From NCBI GenBank assembly GCA_016716705.1, contig JADJVF010000014.1:62001-126000 (forward strand): DNA of 64,000 bases, written 5' to 3'. A model generated the notes under the pieces. It did no database searches, had not been told where the DNA came from, and saw only the letters and a program-made list of their open reading frames with translations. A program made the translations under genes and the position numbers. Shown piece after piece: positions 43,819 to 51,681 of the stretch. Each line of letters begins with the position of its first letter. Position 1 is the stretch's first letter. The DNA is from Holophagales bacterium (lineage in GTDB: Bacteria > Acidobacteriota > Thermoanaerobaculia > UBA5066).

Positions 43819-44862
43819 ATGGCCGGTTTCCCCGCAGCGACCACCGCCGCCGTTCTGGCCGCCTCCTGCGGGGGGCGGCTCGTCGGCGACGGGGCCGCTG
43901 TCGTCGAGGGCGTGAGGTCACTCGAAAAGGCAGGGCCTCGGGACCTCTCCTTCGCCGCCGACGCCAGGGCCGAAACCCAGGCCGCCGGGTCGGCTGCCGG
44001 GGTGCTTCTCGCGAGATCCTCCGAGCCCTTTCGGGGCCGGACGGTAATAGAAGTGCCGGATCCGACTGCGGCGCTCGCCGCCGTGCTCGCCCGCGCGTTC
44101 CCGCGCCGCCTGCCGCGACCGGGGGTCCACGCGACAGCGATCGTCGATCCGGGAGCGTCCGTCGCTGCCGGAGCCGAGGTGGGACCCTACGCCGTGGTCG
44201 GCGAGGGGACGGAAGTGGAGGACGGAGCGATTCTCGAGGCGCACGTCGTCGTCGGGTGTCGATGCCGGATTGCCAGAGACGCCTGGCTTCACCCACACGT
44301 CGTCCTCTACGACGGCGTCTCGGTGGGGCCGCGCGCGGAGATTCACTCGGGGGCGGTCCTCGGGGCTGATGGCTTCGGATACGCTCCTGGCCCGGCGGGC
44401 CTCCGGAAGATCCCCCAGGTGGGGAGCGTCGAGATCGGGGCCGACGCCGAGATCGGGGCCAACACCTGCGTCGATCGGGCCACTTTCGAGGTGACCCGCG
44501 TCGGCGAGGGCACCAAGGTCGACGACCTCGTCATGATCGGCCACAACTGCGACGTCGGCCGGCACGTCGTCCTCTGCGGACAGGTCGGCCTCGCCGGGTC
44601 GACGACGGTGGGCGATCAGGCCGTTCTGGGCGGCCAGGCTGGTACGGGAGGGCACCTCCGGATCGGTGCCGGCGCGAGAGTGGGGGGGCAGACGGGCGTG
44701 AGCTCCGACGTCCCTGACGGCGCGACGAGCTTCGGCACGCCGCACATGCCTCACCGGCAGGCCCTTCGTGTGAACGCCGAGCTCAAGCGTCTTCCGGAGA
44801 CGGCGCGGCTCGTCCGCGAGCTGGCGAAGGCGGCCGAGGCGGCAGCAGGGGTGAAGGGATGA
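43819..44862 (+). CDS. lpxD: UDP-3-O-acyl-glucosamine N-acyltransferase LpxD
   Basis: 347 residues; third step of lipid A synthesis, adding the N-linked hydroxyacyl chain. N-terminal uridine-binding domain (LAASCGGRLVGDGAAVVEGVRSL ... DLSFAADARAETQAAGSAAG written in part), then a left-handed beta helix with hexapeptide repeats from about residue 110 (PGVHATAIVDPGASVAAGAEVG, GADGFGYAPG, IGANTCVDRATFEVTRVG, MIGHNCDVGRHVVLCG) with the catalytic His in IGHN, and C-terminal helix. Its stop overlaps the fabZ ATG. Confidence 0.95.
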   Translation: MAGFPAATTAAVLAASCGGRLVGDGAAVVEGVRSLEKAGPRDLSFAADARAETQAAGSAAGVLLARSSEPFRGRTVIEVPDPTAALAAVLARAFPRRLPRPGVHATAIVDPGASVAAGAEVGPYAVVGEGTEVEDGAILEAHVVVGCRCRIARDAWLHPHVVLYDGVSVGPRAEIHSGAVLGADGFGYAPGPAGLRKIPQVGSVEIGADAEIGANTCVDRATFEVTRVGEGTKVDDLVMIGHNCDVGRHVVLCGQVGLAGSTTVGDQAVLGGQAGTGGHLRIGAGARVGGQTGVSSDVPDGATSFGTPHMPHRQALRVNAELKRLPETARLVRELAKAAEAAAGVKG

Positions 44863-45332
44863 GCTCGGAAGCGCGCGCGACCGGACTCGGGATCCTCGAC
44901 ATCCTCCGGGTCCTTCCGCACAGGTACCCGTTTCTCCTCGTCGACCGGATCCTGGAGGTCGAGCCGGGGAAGAAGGTCGTCGGGCTGAAGAACGTGACGT
45001 TCAACGAGGAGTTCTTCCAGGGGCATTTCCCCGGCAACCCGGTCATGCCGGGCGTTCTGCTGATCGAGGCGATGGCCCAGGTCGGAGCCTTCATGCTGAT
45101 CTCGGCCACCGATGATCCCCGCCGCAGGCAGCTCCGGCTGGCGGGCCTGGACGCAGTGAGGTTCCGCCGTCCGGTGGTCCCCGGAGACCAGATCCTCTTC
45201 ACCGTCGAATTCATGGCCGCGAAGAGGTCGATCGTCAAGGTCCGCGGTGAGGCGCGTGTGGACGGGCACCTCTGCGCCGAGGCGGAGATCATGAGCCTGA
45301 TCCAGGATTGCGGGCCCGAGGAGCAAGGCTGA
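44859..45332 (+). CDS. fabZ: 3-hydroxyacyl-ACP dehydratase FabZ
   Basis: 157 residues, hot-dog fold. The catalytic His is in LPHRYPFLLVDRILE and the catalytic Glu in PGVLLIEAMAQVGAFML, separated by FNEEFFQGHFPGNPVMPG. FabZ dehydrates 3-hydroxyacyl-ACP in fatty acid synthesis and competes with LpxA for the same pool, which is why it sits between lpxD and lpxA. ATG overlaps the lpxD stop; lpxA follows with no gap. Confidence 0.96.
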   Translation: MSSEARATGLGILDILRVLPHRYPFLLVDRILEVEPGKKVVGLKNVTFNEEFFQGHFPGNPVMPGVLLIEAMAQVGAFMLISATDDPRRRQLRLAGLDAVRFRRPVVPGDQILFTVEFMAAKRSIVKVRGEARVDGHLCAEAEIMSLIQDCGPEEQG

Positions 45333-46112
45333 ATGCCGATTCACGCCACAGCGGTCGTTCACGAATCCGCGTCGGTCCATCCCGAGGCCGAGATCGGGCC
45401 GTACGCCGTCATCGGCGCGGCCGTCGTCATCGGGGCGCGCACCTGCGTGGGGGCTCATGCCCTGGTCGACGGCCCGACCGTCCTGGGTGAGGGCAACATC
45501 GTCCACCCGCACGTCGCGCTCGGAGGTCCCCCGCAGGACCTCAAGTACGCGGGGGAGCCGACGCGGCTCGTCGTCGGCAGCCGGAACGTCTTCCGCGAGT
45601 TCATGACGGCCCACCGCGGGACGGTCACGGGGCACGCGGAGACCGTCATCGGCGACGACAACCTCTTCATGGCCTACTCACACGTCGCCCACGACTGCGT
45701 CGTCGGGAACCGGACGGTGTTCGCGAACTCGGCGTCGCTCTCGGGGCACGTCGTCGTCGAGGACGACGTCATCCTCGGCGGGTTCGTCGCCGTGAGGCAG
45801 TTCTGCCGCGTCGGGCGTTTCGCGTACGTCGGGGGAATGACCCCGGTGAACAAGGACGTCCTGCCATTTACCTGGACGTCGAGCGACCGGGACACGAAGG
45901 CCTACAAGATCAACGGGGTAGGGCTCTCCCGAAAGGGCTACTCGGCCGAGCGCGTCTCCTCCCTGCAGAAGGCCTACCGGATCCTGCACAGGAACCGGCA
46001 CGACCACGTGGCGGCGCTCGCGGCGCTCGGCGAGCTTGCCGAGTCGGCTCCGGACGTGCGCGTCCTGCTCGACTTCATCACGAGCTCGAAGGCCGGCATC
46101 CACGGGGCGTAG
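45333..46112 (+). CDS. lpxA: UDP-N-acetylglucosamine acyltransferase LpxA
   Basis: 259 residues; first step of lipid A synthesis. Beta-helix hexapeptide repeats (HATAVVHESASVHPEAEIGPYA, IGARTCVGAHALVDGPTVLG), then the catalytic-site His block FMTAHRGT, MAYSHVAHDCVVGN, and NSASLSGHVVVEDDVILGGFVAV, and the C-terminal helical domain (GLSRKGYSAERVSSLQKAYR). The start is ATG 45333 immediately after fabZ. No lpxB or lpxC follows in this window; the unit ends with a G-rich hairpin. Confidence 0.96.
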   Translation: MPIHATAVVHESASVHPEAEIGPYAVIGAAVVIGARTCVGAHALVDGPTVLGEGNIVHPHVALGGPPQDLKYAGEPTRLVVGSRNVFREFMTAHRGTVTGHAETVIGDDNLFMAYSHVAHDCVVGNRTVFANSASLSGHVVVEDDVILGGFVAVRQFCRVGRFAYVGGMTPVNKDVLPFTWTSSDRDTKAYKINGVGLSRKGYSAERVSSLQKAYRILHRNRHDHVAALAALGELAESAPDVRVLLDFITSSKAGIHGA

Positions 46113-46117
46113 TGGAC

Positions 46118-46219
46118 AGGGGGAAACCCGGACCGCCGGGGGAGGGGGTTTCCCCCGCGGGGAGGCGGCTTCGGGGGGGGGGGGCGGGCGGGGGGGGCCC
46201 CGGGAGTCCCGCACCCCCT
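46118..46219. repeat. Intergenic palindromic element, copy 2, with G-run (after lpxA)
   Basis: Related to the element after bamA: it starts AGGGGG, has the same 15 bases ACCCGGACCGCCGGG (46126-46140) and ends CCCCGGGAGTCCCGCACCCCCT. It also has a perfect 11-base inverted repeat GGGGGAAACCC (46119-46129) / GGGTTTCCCCC (46146-46156), which may end the lpx transcript, and a run of 12 G (46173-46184), C, three G, C, eight G, able to form a G-quadruplex. Confidence 0.55.
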
Positions 46220-46297
46220 GGGGGGGAGGGGCGCCGCTTCGCTCGCGTGAAGCGAAGGAAACCCGGACCTGGCCGGGGATCGGAGGGGCCGAGAGAA

Positions 46298-46316
46298 GGG
46301 CCGCTTTCGCGGCCCC
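46298..46316 (-). terminator. Hairpin after the EF-G-like gene
   Basis: GGGCCGC / GCGGCCC (46298-46304 and 46309-46315) with loop GAAA on the minus strand, followed by CTTCTCTC. It lies 30 bases after the stop of the minus-strand gene. T content is low, so a rho-independent terminator is plausible but weak. Confidence 0.5.
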
Positions 46317-46344
46317 TTCGGGTTTCCTGGAGTCAGCTGGAGGG

Positions 46345-48438
46345 CTACTCGGCCTCGGCGTCGGCCTTGTGCAGCACCTTGGCGCGCTCGGCGATGAGCT
46401 TCTCCTGGAGCGGGCGGGGCAGCTCCTCGTAGTGGGAGAGCTCCATCGTGAAGGAGCCCCGGCCCTGCGTGAGCGAGCGGAGGACGGCGGAGTAGGAGAG
46501 CATCTCGGAGAGCGGGACCTCGGCCTTGACGACCGCGTCGTCGCCGATCTGGTCCATGCCCGAGGGCCGGCCGCGGCGGCTCGTGAGGTCGCCCATCAGG
46601 TCGCCCATGTACTCCTGCGGCGCCCGGACGCCGACCTTCATGATCGGCTCGAGGATCGTCGGCTTCGCCTTCTCCATCGCGTCCTTGTACGCGAGCGAGC
46701 CGGCGATCTTGAAGGCCATCTCCGACGAGTCGACGTCGTGGTACTGGCCGTCGAAGAGCTCCACGCGGAAGTCGACCATCGGGTAGCCGGCGAGGTAGCC
46801 CTTCTTCCGGGTGTCCTGGATTCCCTTCTCGACGGCGGGGATGTAGTTCCGCGGGATCGATCCGCCGAAGATGTCGTCGACGAACTCGAAGTCGCTTCCG
46901 CGCGGGAGCGGCTTGACGCGGATCTTGCAGTCGGCGAACTGCCCGTGGCCGCCCGTCTGCTTCTTGTGGCGTCCGTGCGCCTCGGCGGGCCTGGTGATCG
47001 TCTCGCGGTAGGGGACCTTCGGGGGGTGGAGGATGACCTCGACGTTCGACTTCCGCTTCATGCGGGCGACGGCGATCTCGACGTGGAGCTGGCCGGCGCC
47101 CGAGAGGAGGAGCTCGCTCGTGTCGGCGTCGCGGTGGAACTTCAGGGACGGGTCTTCCTCGGTGAGCTTGGCCAGCGCGATGGAGATCTTGTCCTCGTCG
47201 CCCTTGGACTTCGGCTCGATGGAGAAGGAGATCGCCGGCTCCGGAATCGCGACGGCCGGGAAGCGGTACGGCTTCTCCTTGGCGGAGAGCGTGTCGCCCG
47301 TGAGGGTTTCCTTGAGCTTGGCGATGACGCCGATGTCCCCGGCCGGGACCTCGGGCACGGTGATCATCTGTTTGCCGAGCGGCGAGAAGACCGGACCGAA
47401 TCGCTCGGCGACCTCGCGATTCGCGTTCCAGTAGGTGCCGTCGGCCCTGACCGTGCCGGAGTGGACCCGGAAGAGCGTCAGGCGCCCGGTGAAGGGATCG
47501 GAGATCGTCTTGAAGACGATCGCGGCGACCGGGCCGCTCGGGTCGCACGTGAGGACGTCGGTCTTCCCGTCCCTGCCGATGGCAGCGGCGGGGAAGGAGT
47601 CGGCGCCCGGGAGGAGGTCGACGATCTCGTCGAGGATCTTCTCCACGCCCCGCTCGTGGTCGCCGGCCGCCGCGAAGAGGACCGGAACGATCTTCCGGTC
47701 CCGGATCGCGTTGCGCAGGGCCGGGAGCATCTGCTCTTCGGTCAGGTTGCCCTGGCTGAAGAAGGTCTCCATGAGGGCGTCGTCCCCCTCGGCGACCATC
47801 TCGACGAGCGCCTCGTGAAGCGTGGACGCGTCCGCGGCGAATTCCTCGGGGATCGGCCCTTCGATGGTCTTACCGGAGTCGTCGGTGAGGAAGCCTTTCA
47901 TCCCGATGAGGTCGATCGCGCCGCGGAAGCCCTTCTCCTTGCCGATGGGCGCCTCGACGCAGACGCAGGAGCGGCCGAACTTCGTCTGGAGCTGGTCCAT
48001 CACGCGGCCGCCGTCGGCGTTCTCGCGGTCCATCCGGTTGACGACGATCATCTTCGGCAGACCGAACTCCTCGGCCACCTGCCACGCCTTCTCGGTCTGG
48101 ACCTCGACGCCGGCGACGGCATCGACGACGATGATGGCCGCGTCGGCGGCGCGCATCGCGCAGATCATTTCCGCCGTGAAGATGCCGTAGCCGGGCGTGT
48201 CGATCAGGTTGATCTTGTGCTTCTTCCACTCGAGTGCCGCCACCGCGAGGCCGATCGAGATCTTCCGTTCGATCTCTTCGGGATCGAAATCGGTCGGCGC
48301 CGAGCCGTCGTCGACGCGACCGAAGCGGTTGACCGCGCCCGCCTCGTGAAGGAGCGCCGAGACGAGGGTCGTCTTCCCGACGCCGTTGTGGCCGGCGACG
48401 GCCACGTTCCGAATGGCGGTTGCGGGATACTGTTTCAT
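46345..48438 (-). CDS. EF-G-like translational GTPase (FusA paralogue)
   Basis: 697 residues. G domain: Walker A GHNGVGKTTL (about residue 16), LIDTPGYGIF (switch II), VVNRMDRE (the N-x-x-D). Then domain II (GPVAAIVFKTISDPFTGRLTLFRVHSG), domain III (ALAKLTEEDPSLKFHRDADTSE, split: LSGAGQLHVEIAVARMKRK), domain IV (HKKQTGGHGQFADCKIRVKP) and V (LTSRRGRPSGM, LRSLTQGRGSFTMEL). The switch I region and some loops differ from canonical EF-G, and the short form of domain IV motif HKKQTGG suggests the EF-G2/FusA-like group; not clearly EF4, TetM or RF3. Exact role (elongation, recycling or stress) unknown. TATAAT (48477-48482, minus) and ribosome binding site GGGGGAAGAAG precede the ATG. Divergent from the kinase. 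Confidence 0.88.
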   Translation of the reverse strand: MKQYPATAIRNVAVAGHNGVGKTTLVSALLHEAGAVNRFGRVDDGSAPTDFDPEEIERKISIGLAVAALEWKKHKINLIDTPGYGIFTAEMICAMRAADAAIIVVDAVAGVEVQTEKAWQVAEEFGLPKMIVVNRMDRENADGGRVMDQLQTKFGRSCVCVEAPIGKEKGFRGAIDLIGMKGFLTDDSGKTIEGPIPEEFAADASTLHEALVEMVAEGDDALMETFFSQGNLTEEQMLPALRNAIRDRKIVPVLFAAAGDHERGVEKILDEIVDLLPGADSFPAAAIGRDGKTDVLTCDPSGPVAAIVFKTISDPFTGRLTLFRVHSGTVRADGTYWNANREVAERFGPVFSPLGKQMITVPEVPAGDIGVIAKLKETLTGDTLSAKEKPYRFPAVAIPEPAISFSIEPKSKGDEDKISIALAKLTEEDPSLKFHRDADTSELLLSGAGQLHVEIAVARMKRKSNVEVILHPPKVPYRETITRPAEAHGRHKKQTGGHGQFADCKIRVKPLPRGSDFEFVDDIFGGSIPRNYIPAVEKGIQDTRKKGYLAGYPMVDFRVELFDGQYHDVDSSEMAFKIAGSLAYKDAMEKAKPTILEPIMKVGVRAPQEYMGDLMGDLTSRRGRPSGMDQIGDDAVVKAEVPLSEMLSYSAVLRSLTQGRGSFTMELSHYEELPRPLQEKLIAERAKVLHKADAEAE

Positions 48439-48476
48439 GCTTCTTCCCCCTTGGCCAGGTGTCTCAAAAGGCCTGC

Positions 48477-48482
48477 ATTATA
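48477..48482 (-). promoter_or_regulatory. -10 box of the EF-G-like gene
   Basis: TATAAT on the minus strand, about 38 bases before the ATG at 48438; no consensus -35 is visible at 17 bases. Confidence 0.45.
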
Positions 48483-48567
48483 GGGATCGAAGGCGCTTCC
48501 CCGAAGCGAAGTCTCGCTTACGGATGCACGGACCTTCGGGACGGCGCCGAGCTTCGGGAGGGGCGCG

Positions 48568-48597
48568 TTGACACCCTCTTTCGCGGAGCCCTAAACT
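48568..48597 (+). promoter_or_regulatory. Sigma-70 type promoter for the kinase gene
   Basis: TTGACA (48568-48573), 18-base spacer, TAAACT (48592-48597). The start point would be near 48604, 24 bases before the TTG at 48628 or 51 before the CTG at 48655. Confidence 0.6.
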
Positions 48598-48627
48598 GCG
48601 CGATACCGGGAACACCCCGGCATCTCA

Positions 48628-51600
48628 TTGCCGCAGTCGCGAACGGGAGGACCTCTGCCGAGCGTATCAGGTGCCCCCCCCTCGGGCATTCCGAAGAGGT
48701 TCGGTCGCTACGAGGTGAACCGCGAGCTGGGGAAGGGCGCCATGGGCGTCGTCTACCTCGGCCGCGATCCCGTCATCGGCCGGCTCGTGGCGCTGAAGAC
48801 GATCCGCGCCGTCAGCGAGGACGACGTCGAGCAGCGCGAATTCCAGGAGCGGTTCCTGCGCGAGGCCCAGGCGGCGGGCATCCTCTCCCACCCCAACATC
48901 GTCACGGTTCACGACGTCGGGGAGGACTCCACCACCGAGACGTCGTTCATCGCGATGGAGTACGTCGAGGGAAAGAACCTCAAGCAGCTCCTCTCCGAGA
49001 AGACCCCGTTCTCGAGCGAGAGGGTTGCCGAGATCGTCGGGCAGGTGGCCGAGGCTCTCGATTACGCCCACCGTCGCGGCATCGTCCACCGGGACGTCAA
49101 GCCGGCGAACATCATCATCACCCCCGAAGGCCAGGTGAAGATCACCGACTTCGGGATCGCCAAGACCGAGAAGTCGAACCTCACCACGACGGGGCAGTTC
49201 CTCGGGACGCCGAACTACATGTCGCCGGAGCAGATCACGGGCGACGCGGTGGACGGCCGGAGCGACCTCTTCTCCCTCGGCGTGGTCCTGTACGAGCTCC
49301 TCACGAGGAAGAAGCCCTTCTCGGCCGACAACCTCACGTCGATCTCCTACAAGATCGTCCACGAGCAGTTCGTACCGCCCGAGACGTACGACGCCTCGAT
49401 TCCGCCAGAGTTCGCCTCGGTCCTCGAGAAGGCCCTCTCGAAGGATCCGGGCGAGAGGTTCCAGCGCGGAAACGACTTCGCCCTCGCGCTCTACGAGTTC
49501 AAGGCGCGCGAGGAGGAGCGGCAGATGCTTCGCGACCTCGGCCAGATGGTCGCCGAGGCCGAGAAGCTCGGGTCCGTCGCCGCGGTCACGGCGCCCCCAA
49601 CCTCTCTTCCGCGGCCCGCGGCTCCTGCACCGGTCCCACCTGCGCCGCCGCCGGCCGTCGGACGCTCGCCGTTCGACATCCTCGGGGCGGCCCCGGCTTC
49701 ATCGGCGCCACAGGCTTCGCGTCTCGTGGAGGACGATCTTGCCACGAGGGAGGTTTCGAGGCCTCTCCCCGCCACGGCGTTCGTCGTCCCGTCTGCCGCG
49801 GGGGCTGCGAAGCCGGACGAGGGGTCCGTCGAGCGCTCGGACGACTGGCAGCTCGACGAACCGACTCGCTCGAAGAAGGGTTCGCATCCGCCAACTCCTC
49901 CGGTCCTGCCGCTCGACGACGAGGTACCTGACGTCGACGCGTCGTTGCCCGGGCCCGAGGTGGTCGAACCGCCCGCCGCACGCTCCCGTGGCCTCGCAGT
50001 CTCCCCTCTCGACGACGTCCCGTCGGCCCCCGGGCTCTCTGACGACCGTCCGGACGGTGCCACGGAGATCATCCGGGTCGATGGGATGGCCGGCTTCTCG
50101 CCTGCCCCCGAACGTCTGGACCGGCCGACGGAAATCCTGACGCCGATCGCACCGCCCGGGCCGGCTCCCGCGGTCCCGGTCCCCCCCGTACCCGCCAGCC
50201 CCCAACCGGCCCCTGTGCCGCAGTTCGTGGACCGACCGACGGAGATCCTCCTAGCGATCCCGCCGCCCGTCCCGGCTCCGGAGGCCCCGGTGGCAGTCGT
50301 GCCGCCATCGCAGCCGTCCTTCGTCGATCGGCCGACGGAGATTCTCCGGGCAATTCCAGCTCCGGTGGACGAGAAGCCTTCGGGAAGGGCCGCTGCCTCT
50401 CCTCCGGCGGCGCCGACGCCGGCCTCGTCCGGGACCGACCGGCCGACCGAGATCCTGAGAAGCCCATTCCCGCCCCCCGCATCCGGTTCCGGGTCACCCT
50501 TGCCCGACTCCGGCAACGAAGGCGAAGAGGGTGCAACCGAACGGATCGTGGACGCGATGAAGCTCGTGGCCGCCGGAGCGCCGGCGCCGAAGGCTCCGTC
50601 GCGGCCTTCCCCCGCGGAATTGCCCGGGAAGCCGGTCTCGTCCCCGGCGCTTCGAACGCCGGCTCCCTCGCAGCCCCCGCCTCCGACGCACCTTCCGCCA
50701 GTCGAGCTGGAACCGATTCCCGAGCCGCCTCCGAAGCCTCCCAGCGTGCCACAGCCCCTGATGAAGAGGTCGATCAACGGGCTGTTCGTCGCGCTGATCA
50801 TCGGTGTCGTCCTTCTGGCGGCCGCCGTCACCGCCGGAGTCCTCTGGTCGAAGAAGGTGAAGCTCGACGAGCAGGCCGCCGCCCTCGACGAGGATCGTGA
50901 GCGCGAGGTGAAGGAGCTCAAAGAGCTCATGGAGGCGGGGAACCGCCTCCTCGCCGCGGGGAACGGATCTCAGGCCCTCGAGAAGTTCCGCGAAGTCATC
51001 CGCCGCAAGCCGGACTCCGCGGCCGCCCGGGACGGGCTGGCTCGCGCCGAGGAGCTGGCGCGGACGAGGCAGGCGGGCGAGGAGATCGGTCGGGAGGTCG
51101 AGACGCGGCTCGCAGCAGCCCGCCAGGCCGCCGAGACCGGCAAGTTCGACGACGCGCTCAACGAGCTTTCCGCCGTCCTTCTCCTCCAGCCCGAGAACGC
51201 GGATGCGCTCTCGATACGGGAATCCGTGAAGGCGGCGAAGGCCGAGATGATCGCGGCGGAGAAGAAAGCCGCTGCCGAGCTCGCGAAGAAGAAGAAGCCC
51301 ACGCCGGTTCCGACCCCGGTCCGCGTCGTCAAGCCTGTCGTGCCGGTCGAGCCGCCGAAGGTCGCCACGCCGACGCCGGGGAACGCACGGATTCGAATCG
51401 TCTTCCAGAGCCCCGCGCCCGAGGGATACGTCATGGTCCGTCGCAACGACAAGGAGGTCTTCCGGCGCCAGTTCGATTTCGGACGGAAGAGTGCGGGTGG
51501 CCTCGTCGAAGGATCCATCGATATCCCCTCGGGTCCGGCGAGCATAAAGGCGTGGGCGATTCCGACGAACCGGTCGTTCAACGGGTACAAGGCGGTCGAG

Positions 51601-51681
51601 CTCGTCATCCCCGGAGGCGAGTCGCGCACCCTGGCGCTCGAGCTGAATGCGGACAAGGAACTCGTCGTCACGCTTCGCTAG
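48628..51681 (+). CDS. Membrane-anchored Ser/Thr protein kinase (PknB type) with docking-repeat linker
   Basis: About 1017 residues. Kinase domain at about 25-290: GKGAMGVVY, ALKTI (Lys57), HRDVKPANI, ITDFGIAK and MSPEQITGDA. Then a ~400-residue Pro/Ala-rich linker holding four copies of DRPTEIL (residues about 498, 535, 567, 604) and looser copies (GATEIIRVD, GATERIVD). A single membrane helix (GLFVALIIGVVLLAAAVTAGVLW, about 715-740) leads to a helical, TPR-like periplasmic part (KFREVIRRKPDSAAARDGLAR; NELSAVLLLQPENADALS) and a C-terminal beta-rich end (VFQSPAPEGYVMVRRNDKEV). Catalytic residues are intact. The start is uncertain: TTG 48628, or CTG 48655 with GGGAGG before it. Substrates unknown; the T-E-I-L repeats look like FHA-binding or autophosphorylation sites. 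Confidence 0.88.
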   Translation: MPQSRTGGPLPSVSGAPPSGIPKRFGRYEVNRELGKGAMGVVYLGRDPVIGRLVALKTIRAVSEDDVEQREFQERFLREAQAAGILSHPNIVTVHDVGEDSTTETSFIAMEYVEGKNLKQLLSEKTPFSSERVAEIVGQVAEALDYAHRRGIVHRDVKPANIIITPEGQVKITDFGIAKTEKSNLTTTGQFLGTPNYMSPEQITGDAVDGRSDLFSLGVVLYELLTRKKPFSADNLTSISYKIVHEQFVPPETYDASIPPEFASVLEKALSKDPGERFQRGNDFALALYEFKAREEERQMLRDLGQMVAEAEKLGSVAAVTAPPTSLPRPAAPAPVPPAPPPAVGRSPFDILGAAPASSAPQASRLVEDDLATREVSRPLPATAFVVPSAAGAAKPDEGSVERSDDWQLDEPTRSKKGSHPPTPPVLPLDDEVPDVDASLPGPEVVEPPAARSRGLAVSPLDDVPSAPGLSDDRPDGATEIIRVDGMAGFSPAPERLDRPTEILTPIAPPGPAPAVPVPPVPASPQPAPVPQFVDRPTEILLAIPPPVPAPEAPVAVVPPSQPSFVDRPTEILRAIPAPVDEKPSGRAAASPPAAPTPASSGTDRPTEILRSPFPPPASGSGSPLPDSGNEGEEGATERIVDAMKLVAAGAPAPKAPSRPSPAELPGKPVSSPALRTPAPSQPPPPTHLPPVELEPIPEPPPKPPSVPQPLMKRSINGLFVALIIGVVLLAAAVTAGVLWSKKVKLDEQAAALDEDREREVKELKELMEAGNRLLAAGNGSQALEKFREVIRRKPDSAAARDGLARAEELARTRQAGEEIGREVETRLAAARQAAETGKFDDALNELSAVLLLQPENADALSIRESVKAAKAEMIAAEKKAAAELAKKKKPTPVPTPVRVVKPVVPVEPPKVATPTPGNARIRIVFQSPAPEGYVMVRRNDKEVFRRQFDFGRKSAGGLVEGSIDIPSGPASIKAWAIPTNRSFNGYKAVELVIPGGESRTLALELNADKELVVTLR

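Noticed and set aside
46113..46344. Small gene between lpxA and the EF-G-like gene
   Set aside because: The frames are made of G runs and give Gly/Arg repeats; no ribosome binding site or conserved product.
46036..48483. 815-codon plus-strand frame opposite the EF-G-like gene
   Set aside because: Shadow frame; the EF-G-like protein on the minus strand is complete.
50119..50457. DNA-level tandem repeat or CRISPR-like array in the kinase gene
   Set aside because: The repeats are seven codons only, vary at third positions and lie in a coding frame, so they are protein repeats.
51647..51681. Kinase-ggt fusion by frameshift
   Set aside because: The kinase ends in a clear beta-rich domain with its own stop, and ggt begins with a full signal peptide in another frame; a 35-base overlap is enough.
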